In this document: piece by piece, positions 6,201 through 10,128 of the stretch | Position numbering within the stretch: the first letter of the stretch is position 1 | Layout of the letters: every line of letters starts with the position of its first letter | Source: Nostoc sp. GT001 | GTDB lineage: Bacteria > Cyanobacteriota > Cyanobacteriia > Cyanobacteriales > Nostocaceae | Assembly (NCBI RefSeq): GCF_030382115.1 | Contig: NZ_JAUDRJ010000001.1 | Coordinates: 49,799-59,926 of the forward strand | Direction: 5' to 3' | Length of the DNA stretch: 10,128 nt | Program-made: the position numbers and the translations under genes | Notes under the pieces: generated by a model | The model's database searches: none | Told to the model about the DNA's origin: nothing | What the model saw: the letters and a program-made list of their open reading frames with translations, nothing else

Positions 6201-8610
6201 AAACTTTCAAGTACAAGAAATTGAACCCTTGCTGTTAGCAATGCAGGTAGGGCAAGAGCTACAAAAGATGGTTAAAGATGAGCGTCCACTAAAAGAATAT
6301 CCAGCTGGTAGTCCTCAGTTAGCCTTAAAAACAATTGTGGACAATATTCACGAAAAAAATCGACTCAAAGGGCATACCAATAGAGTCAACAACGCTACTT
6401 TTAGCCCGGATGGCAGACGCATTGTCACTGCCTCAGATGACAATACCACAAGGGTGTGGGACTTATCTGGTCAACAATTAGTCGAACTCAAAGGGCATAC
6501 CAATAGAGTCAACAACGCTACTTTTAGCCCGGATGGCAGACGCATTGTCACTGCCTCAGATGACAATACCACAAGGGTGTGGGACTTATCTGGTCAACAA
6601 TTAGTCGAACTCAAAGGGCATACCAATAGAGTCAACAACGCCAGTTTTAGCATGGATGGCAAACGCATTGTCACTGCCTCAGATGATAATACCGCTAGAG
6701 TGTGGAACTTATTTGGTCAGCAATTAGTCGAACTCAAAGGGCATACCAATTATGTTTACAATGCTACTTTTAGCCTGGATGGCAAACGCATTGTCACTGC
6801 CTCAGATGATAATACCGCTAGAGTGTGGGACTTATTGGGTCAGCAATTAGTCGAACTCAAAGGGCATACCGATTTGGTTAATAACGCCATTTTTAGCCCG
6901 GATGGCCAACGCATTGTCACTGCCTCAGATGACAACACCGCCAGAGTGTGGGACTTATCTGGTCAACAATTAGCAGAACTCAAAGGGCATACCGATTTGG
7001 TTAATAACGCCATTTTTAGCCCGGATGGCCAACGCATTGTCACTGCCTCAGATGACAACACCGCCAGAGTGTGGGACTTATCTGGTCAACAATTAGCAGA
7101 ACTCAAAGGGCATACTAATACAGTTATAAATGCCATTTTTAGTCCAGATGGCCAACGCATTGTCACTGCCTCAGATGATAATACCACCAGGGTGTGGGAC
7201 TTATCTGGTCAACAATTAGTCAAACTCAAAGGGCATACTAATAGAGTCAACAACGCCATTTTTAGCCCGGATGGCAGACGCATTGTCACTGCCTCAGATG
7301 ATAATACCACCAGGGTGTGGGACTTATCTAGTCAGCAATTAGTCGAACTCAAAGGGCATACTAATAGAGTCAACAAAGCCATTTTTAGCCCGGATGGCAA
7401 ACGCATTGTTACTGTCTCAGATGACAATACCGCTAGAGTGTGGGGCTTATTGGGTCAGCAATTAGTCGAACTCAAAGGGCATACTAATAGAGTCAACAAA
7501 GCCATTTTTAGCCCGGATGGCAAACGCATTGTTACTGTCTCAGATGATAATACCACCAGGGTGTGGGACTTATCTGGTCAACAATTAGCCGAACTTAAAG
7601 GGCATACCAGTAGAGTTAACAACGCCAGTTTTAGCCCGGATGGCAAACGCATTGTTACTGTCTCAGATGATAATACCACCAGGGTGTGGGACTTATCTGG
7701 TCAACAATTAGCCGAACTTAAAGGGCATACCAGTAGAGTTAACAACGCCATTTTTAGTCCAGATGGCCAACGCATTGTCACTGCCTCTTGGGACAACACC
7801 GCCAGAGTGTGGAACTTGTCTGATCAGCAATTAGCAGAACTCAAAGGGCATACTAATACAGTTATAAATGCCATTTTTAGTCCAGATGGCCAACGCATTG
7901 TCACTGCCTCATATGACAATACCGCTAGGGTGTGGGATTTATCTGGTAAGCAGTTAGCAGAACTCAAAGGGCATACCGATTTGGTTAATAACGCCATTTT
8001 TAGTCCAGATGGCCAACGCATTGTCACTGCCTCAGATGATAATACCGCTAGAGTGTGGGACTTATCTGGTAAGCAGTTAGCAGAACTCAAAGGGCATACC
8101 GATTTGGTTAATAACGCCATTTTTAGTCCGGATGGCCAACGCATTGTCACTGCCTCATTAGACAAAACCGCCAGGGTGTGGGACTTATCTGGTAAACAAT
8201 TAGACGAACTTAAAGGGCATACCAATAGAGTCAACAATGCCATTTTTAGTCCGGATGGCCAACACATTGTCACTGCCTCAGATGACAACACTGCCAGGGT
8301 GTGGCGGGCTGATAGTCTTGATGAATTGTTATTTCGTGGTTGTCAATGGCTGAATGAGTATCTGGTGTTCAATCCTAAAGATTTACAAACTTTAACGGTG
8401 TGTCAAAATAAATCAAATTTGATGGCAGCAGCACGGTTTATGGTTCAAGAGGGTGAAAAAGAAGCTAGAACAGGCAATATTGATAGTGCGATCACTACCT
8501 TCCAAATAGCCTTGAAATGGAATCCTAATCTCAAATTTGACCCTAGGGCAAAAGCAGCAGAGTTTGCTAGTAAAGGTAAAGGGGAACGCTTGAGGGAGCG
8601 ACAAATGTGA
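3280..8610 (+). CDS. Giant STAND NTPase with degenerate P-loop N-domain, TPR-like region, transmembrane segment and 16 WD40 repeats
   Basis: The protein has 1776 residues. Residues ~14-165 look like a P-loop fold without a P-loop (FKLIWARCNY 31-40, ALMIVGWESL 85-94, IPVVLWISEE 117-126, APDLESW 135-141), as in inactive STAND-like domains. Residues ~175-460 are TPR-like helices. An nSTAND1-type NTPase follows: Walker A GQSGVGKSS (521-529), Walker B ILVFDQFEEFF (613-623), sensor-like LSLRVDYL (652-659). A winged-helix region ends near YQLVHDYLA (845-853). Next come a charged coiled coil (~860-927), one hydrophobic segment (~931-949), a helical linker (~951-1027), 16 WD40 repeats (1029 to about 1680) and a tail with a CxWLxxYL motif (1688-1695) and one TPR-like hairpin. 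STAND proteins are ATP-driven switches in which a repeat domain senses a ligand and the NTPase oligomerises. No effector enzyme is visible. The ATG at 3280 has no evident ribosome binding site. Architecture is certain; function is unknown, with signalling, immunity or cell death as candidates. Confidence 0.9.
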   Translation: MSTQHPVNELQDNERSLQQLAWTLQASAGKFKLIWARCNYSDLRTRLIERLSEICKIKIQVLQLKESERTLFTAIREELQPNTQALMIVGWESLHDLPQMLTSANQVREEFRKNLSIPVVLWISEEVHHTIMEIAPDLESWGTSRSFAITPDDLTQFIKQLADEYFDKNLSINDYCILELELEAAQRDILADSPEIEANLAPLLGLVKQVNNKIDEALEHYQKARLLWQQLNSSEKQVRILGEIAYCYYLKAFKNKDISHPDWQATRQYTFEYITFLNKANRQDLAANSIAKFGNILRDLKEWEQLKNLAQQALQVHQANIQPIELAKDYEFLAQVALAQKCWSDAKELAQKAKDILPVTSAIEATDSSVVVSKFAEEPSTLYDLSLYYFILAQAEYELGSPQQAIKNLEVARDVSSPIKDLQLHLDILSYLQGLYFQKKEYLKAYNTKQQQRSIEQQFGLRAFIGAGRLQSTKQAQIALNKTYIQESIAPEITASGRLLDIERLIERLGRHDHKLIVIHGQSGVGKSSLVNAGLVPALKNKSVGIQDYLPVAMRVYTNWVEELARLMWEALQHKNNSGQEQLLKVKDLTSESQTKVLITQLRKNEQQQLRTILVFDQFEEFFFVYTEESQRQHFFEFLGECLNILSVKVILSLRVDYLHYLLECNRLESMAIIGKDILSSNVLYELGNFSLDDTKSIIERLTQTTAFHLEPTLIEQLVTDLARGLGKVRPIELQVVGAQLQTENITTLGEYHQRGTKEELVKRYLAEVVNDCGIENQQIAEILLYLLTDEKGTRPLKTRVELERELQALAAYATTDSNRLDLVLEIFVKSSVVVLLPENPFDRYQLVHDYLAAFIHQQQKPKLNELMAELERERKQRQQAEEELKQALARELEREKKQRQQTEKELKQSEEAKRILAEANRKARQLIRTGSGVLFTFLALAGITAIFANRAYQMSNEAQVGARLERQGITAWQNFQVQEIEPLLLAMQVGQELQKMVKDERPLKEYPAGSPQLALKTIVDNIHEKNRLKGHTNRVNNATFSPDGRRIVTASDDNTTRVWDLSGQQLVELKGHTNRVNNATFSPDGRRIVTASDDNTTRVWDLSGQQLVELKGHTNRVNNASFSMDGKRIVTASDDNTARVWNLFGQQLVELKGHTNYVYNATFSLDGKRIVTASDDNTARVWDLLGQQLVELKGHTDLVNNAIFSPDGQRIVTASDDNTARVWDLSGQQLAELKGHTDLVNNAIFSPDGQRIVTASDDNTARVWDLSGQQLAELKGHTNTVINAIFSPDGQRIVTASDDNTTRVWDLSGQQLVKLKGHTNRVNNAIFSPDGRRIVTASDDNTTRVWDLSSQQLVELKGHTNRVNKAIFSPDGKRIVTVSDDNTARVWGLLGQQLVELKGHTNRVNKAIFSPDGKRIVTVSDDNTTRVWDLSGQQLAELKGHTSRVNNASFSPDGKRIVTVSDDNTTRVWDLSGQQLAELKGHTSRVNNAIFSPDGQRIVTASWDNTARVWNLSDQQLAELKGHTNTVINAIFSPDGQRIVTASYDNTARVWDLSGKQLAELKGHTDLVNNAIFSPDGQRIVTASDDNTARVWDLSGKQLAELKGHTDLVNNAIFSPDGQRIVTASLDKTARVWDLSGKQLDELKGHTNRVNNAIFSPDGQHIVTASDDNTARVWRADSLDELLFRGCQWLNEYLVFNPKDLQTLTVCQNKSNLMAAARFMVQEGEKEARTGNIDSAITTFQIALKWNPNLKFDPRAKAAEFASKGKGERLRERQM
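6364..8304 (+). repeat. Tandem array of 16 WD40-encoding units, 123 bp each
   Basis: Units begin every 123 bp with CTCAAAGGGCAT or its CTTAAAGGGCAT variant, from 6364 to 8209, without any change of period. Each encodes LKGHT..V..A.FS.DG..IVT.S.D.T.RVW.L...QL (41 residues). Units 1 and 2 are identical at every base, as are units 5 and 6; at a 123-bp offset the 1/2 identity runs on into unit 3 for about 32 bases. Other units share blocks in mosaic fashion: 7 with the first half of 13, 9 with the first half of 10, 10-11 with 11-12. Unit 16 diverges after RVW. The pattern points to recent duplication, unequal crossover or gene conversion. Such identity also makes the copy number prone to assembly error. 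Confidence 0.95.
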
Positions 8611-8656
8611 CTTAAAGGACAGTACGGTTCAGTTAACGCTCAAACAATTGTAAATT

Positions 8657-8672
8657 AACCTGAGTTCGGGTT
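8657..8672 (+). terminator. Weak hairpin downstream of the STAND-WD40 gene
   Basis: AACCTGAGTTCGGGTT can form a stem of about six pairs, including one G-T wobble, 47 bases after the stop codon. No T run follows, so it is not a standard intrinsic terminator. It could be a weak terminator or a chance structure. No better candidate is seen before the insertion sequence begins at 8731. Confidence 0.2.
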
Positions 8673-8730
8673 AAGCAGGTTGAGATAAAAGCCACTCCAT
8701 CTGAAGGCTGGGTTTCTTAGGTTGATGGCA

Positions 8731-8763
8731 ATCAGGACTTACGCAACTGGCACAGGCGATCGC
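8731..8763 (+). repeat. Left terminal inverted repeat of the insertion sequence
   Basis: These 33 bases, starting ATCAGGACTTACGCAACTGG and ending in the HIP1 site GCGATCGC, are the exact reverse complement of 10010-10042. Complementarity stops just inside the HIP1 site, where the left side reads AAGCGGG. They end 30 bases before the transposase stop codon. Confidence 0.95.
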
Positions 8764-8793
8764 AAGCGGGCACTCTTACCAAGTCGCCAAAAA

Positions 8794-9807
8794 CTAAACG
8801 ATAAACATGGGAACATCTGGACGTTTTAGTTGTTGAATTAAATAATTTGACAACAATCCATGCTTGATTTGATAAATTGTCTGGCCACTTCTATAAGCTA
8901 AATTTTTCAGCCTAAGCCAGACCAAAATAGCGCAGGCAATATGGTTTCTTTGAATCCGACCCTTGCGACATTGGCATGATTTAATCCCAGTTAATTGTTT
9001 TAACTCTCGATGAAACTCCTCAACCTTCCAACGCACCTTACACACTTTTTGTACAACGTCCGTCGAGTTTTGAGATAAATCGTTGGTAGCGATAAAATCC
9101 GTTCTGTCGGTAGAGACAGTCACCCGGAAAAGTTTCACTTTTTTCGCACCTGGGAACTTCTTTATCTTAACTAGTTTAGCTGATTTTAAGTCCTCCTCAT
9201 TCCAAGATAATAATTCAATTTTTTGATAATCTTTTTTATTGCCTGTGTCATCAATAAGTCGATTACGTTTCAGAGGACAATAATAATATTTACCTAACTC
9301 ATCAATATATAACATCAATTTATTTGTGGCATACCAACTGTCCATTAAGACGGCTTTAAACGGTAAATATTTTTGGTATACAAGGTTTTGTAGTATCTCT
9401 ATCACATGGTCTATCTTTGTTTTCCCATCTCTAGGAGGGTCATAAATCCGATAATCAACTACCCAAAATTTACCGACCTCATGATTGACATATATACAGT
9501 TTATTACCCCAATCCCTTGAATTACACCATGTGCATTCCCACTATATTGCCGTTTACTTGTTTCTATTTCTATCGCATATCGTTTATCAATTACTGTGTC
9601 ATCAAAAACTAGATATGCGTTATCATTTATTTCGATAACATCTTTAATATTATCCTAGAGTAAACGTGGTGTTAGCTTTTCATTTTTAAGATAGCGGTTT
9701 ATTTGATCGTGGCTAATCTGTTCTAAATGGTCTGCCAAATTTGTGAGAGTATAATTAATTTGACTACTCAACAAGTATTGGCAATAGTTAAGTTTAGTAA
9801 ATATCAT
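8794..9807 (-). pseudogene. DDE transposase (IS4/IS701-like) interrupted by an in-frame TAG
   Basis: Reading from the ATG at 9807-9805 to the TAG at 8796-8794 gives 337 codons in one frame, with a single internal TAG at 9657-9655 (codon 51). The joined product looks complete. It has an N-terminal helical region (MIFTKLNYCQYLLSSQ...), then YLVFDDTVIDK with D69/D70, AVLMDSWYAT with D156, and RWKVEEFHRELKQLTG with E263 and K270. These fit the DDE triad and the W-x-V-E...R-x-x-K signature of IS4-type transposases. The context LTPRLL-stop-DNIK suggests a TGG tryptophan codon mutated to TAG, a single change; that is inference. An in-frame TTG at 9867 would add 20 residues but is a less likely start. 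The piece after the stop could begin only at a GTG (9405) or a later codon, and would lack the first catalytic aspartate. The product would cut and paste the surrounding element by acting on its terminal repeats. Confidence 0.85.
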
Positions 9808-9930
9808 TGCTAAATAACTTTTATTGATGCTGCCTCTATTAATTTTCTCAGAAAATTTTCCAGTCAACTTTACACGATTGATTAGTATTACTAATTCATG
9901 GTTGAGCCGAACGCTAAAATTCCTTTCTTC

Positions 9931-10044
9931 AATACAAACGTACTACTATTTAGCGATCGCTCTTTACCAGTTGTGTAAATCTCCATCAATACACATGTAC
10001 TATAAATTAGCGATCGCCTGTGCCAGTTGCGTAAGTCCTGATGA
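9931..10044. repeat. Degenerate tandem duplication of the right end of the insertion sequence
   Basis: Two adjacent 57-bp segments (9931-9987 and 9988-10044) align with each other. Both begin AATACA, contain TACTA and then TAGCGATCGC, and continue with CCAGTTG and GTAA. The outer copy contains the functional-looking right terminal repeat. The inner copy is a diverged version (CTTTACCAGTTGTGTAAAT against CTGTGCCAGTTGCGTAAGT), displaced by one base. The inner copy may be an older end, a second transposase binding site, or a remnant of a nested related element. Confidence 0.7.
10010..10042 (-). repeat. Right terminal inverted repeat of the insertion sequence
   Basis: This is the exact reverse complement of 8731-8763 over all 33 bases, beginning with the HIP1 site GCGATCGC and ending GTAAGTCCTGAT. 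It lies about 200 bases upstream of the transposase start, a longer subterminal spacer than at the other end. Confidence 0.95.
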
Positions 10045-10045
10045 T

Positions 10046-10128
10046 TTATTTTGTGGTGGGTTTGATCGAAAACTGCTGTAACTCTTGTACTCTTGGGGTA
10101 TCTTGTTCACTGGCATAAAGACTTTTTT
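10046..10128 (-). pseudogene. Fragment resembling an IS630-type transposase, partial
   Basis: Reading the minus strand inward from the window edge gives a frame of 26 residues, KSLYASEQDTPRVQEL..., stopping at TAA (10048-10046), three bases outside the insertion-sequence end. The segment S-E-Q-D-T-P-R-V-Q-E resembles the conserved (A)SE(R/Q)DTP.V(Q) stretch that precedes the first catalytic aspartate in IS630/Tc1-like transposases. The frame ends before any catalytic residue, so the gene is truncated here. No continuation is evident on the far side of the insertion sequence. The assignment rests on a short motif recalled from the family. Confidence 0.4.

Larger units (their letters stand above)
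8731..10042 (-). mobile_element. Insertion sequence of 1312 bp, IS4/IS701-like, with a broken transposase
   Basis: The element is bounded by perfect 33-bp terminal inverted repeats and carries one minus-strand transposase frame filling most of its length. The size, the single DDE transposase and the TIR length suit IS4/IS701-type elements. The ends contain GGACTTACGCA, a sequence I associate with repeats in Nostoc-type genomes. No convincing target-site duplication is visible: the left flank ends TTGATGGCA and the right flank begins GATTTATT. It sits 120 bp downstream of the STAND-WD40 gene on the opposite strand. The transposase carries a premature stop, so the copy is probably not autonomous, although intact ends could still be moved by a related transposase. 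The exact IS family is uncertain. Confidence 0.88.

Noticed and set aside
7824..8291. Minus-strand open frame of 155 codons opposite the WD40 repeats
   Set aside because: It is itself a repeat with the same 41-residue period, created by the low stop density of the complementary strand of the WD40 array. It has no independent domain or start signal.
6364..8304. CRISPR array or satellite DNA reading of the regular repeats
   Set aside because: Units are 123 bp, stay in a single open reading frame and encode a classical WD40 consensus, with no separate spacers.
9406..9612. Plus-strand open frame of 68 codons within the insertion sequence
   Set aside because: It is opposite the interrupted transposase frame, whose conserved residues (FDDT, YRIYDPPRDGK) show that the minus strand is the coding one.
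9841..9857. Small inverted repeat AATTTTC-TCA-GAAAATT inside the insertion sequence
   Set aside because: Seven AT-rich pairs just upstream of the transposase start, with no T run or clear context; likely chance.
8731..10042. Target-site duplication for the insertion sequence
   Set aside because: The bases next to the two terminal repeats (GATGGCA on the left, GATTTATT on the right) do not match as a direct repeat, so none is claimed.

Overview
The window looks like chromosomal or plasmid DNA of a filamentous (Nostoc/Calothrix-like) cyanobacterium. It holds seven exact copies of the HIP1 octamer GCGATCGC (984, 2034, 2340, 3321, 8756, 9953, 10010), far more than chance predicts. The gene content (giant STAND-WD40 protein, an insertion sequence with GGACTTACGCA-type ends) and AT-rich spacers also fit. 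The genus is inferred, not proven.

Layout. 1-273, minus strand: a 66-residue ribbon-helix-helix DNA-binding protein, perhaps followed at once by a gene that leaves the window. 274-1709: about 1.4 kb with no convincing gene. It contains a perfect 44-bp palindrome (683-726) and a protein-like but unrecognised minus-strand stretch. 1710-8610, plus strand: the main locus. It has a 449-residue AAA/STAND-type ATPase, a 220-bp gap occupied by an imperfect inverted-repeat element, and a 1776-residue protein. That protein runs: degenerate P-loop-like domain, TPR-like helices, active nSTAND1-type NTPase, winged helix, charged coiled coil, one hydrophobic segment, 16 near-identical 41-residue WD40 repeats, and a short helical tail. 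8731-10042: an insertion sequence with perfect 33-bp terminal inverted repeats and a DDE transposase broken by one in-frame TAG. 10046-10128: a minus-strand scrap that reads like an IS630-type transposase.

How the genes may work together. STAND NTPases are signalling switches that typically oligomerise after ligand sensing by a repeat superstructure. The WD40 array is a plausible sensor, the STAND module the switch, and the neighbouring ATPase a partner or regulator. The WD40 repeats show the near-identity plus scattered variable positions expected of an array rewritten by recombination, as in fungal NWD incompatibility proteins and in bacterial NTP-dependent conflict systems. No toxin, protease or nuclease effector domain is visible in the two proteins, so the output is unknown. 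The two-gene unit is the best candidate in this window for a poorly described system. A role in immunity, programmed death or self-recognition is inference.
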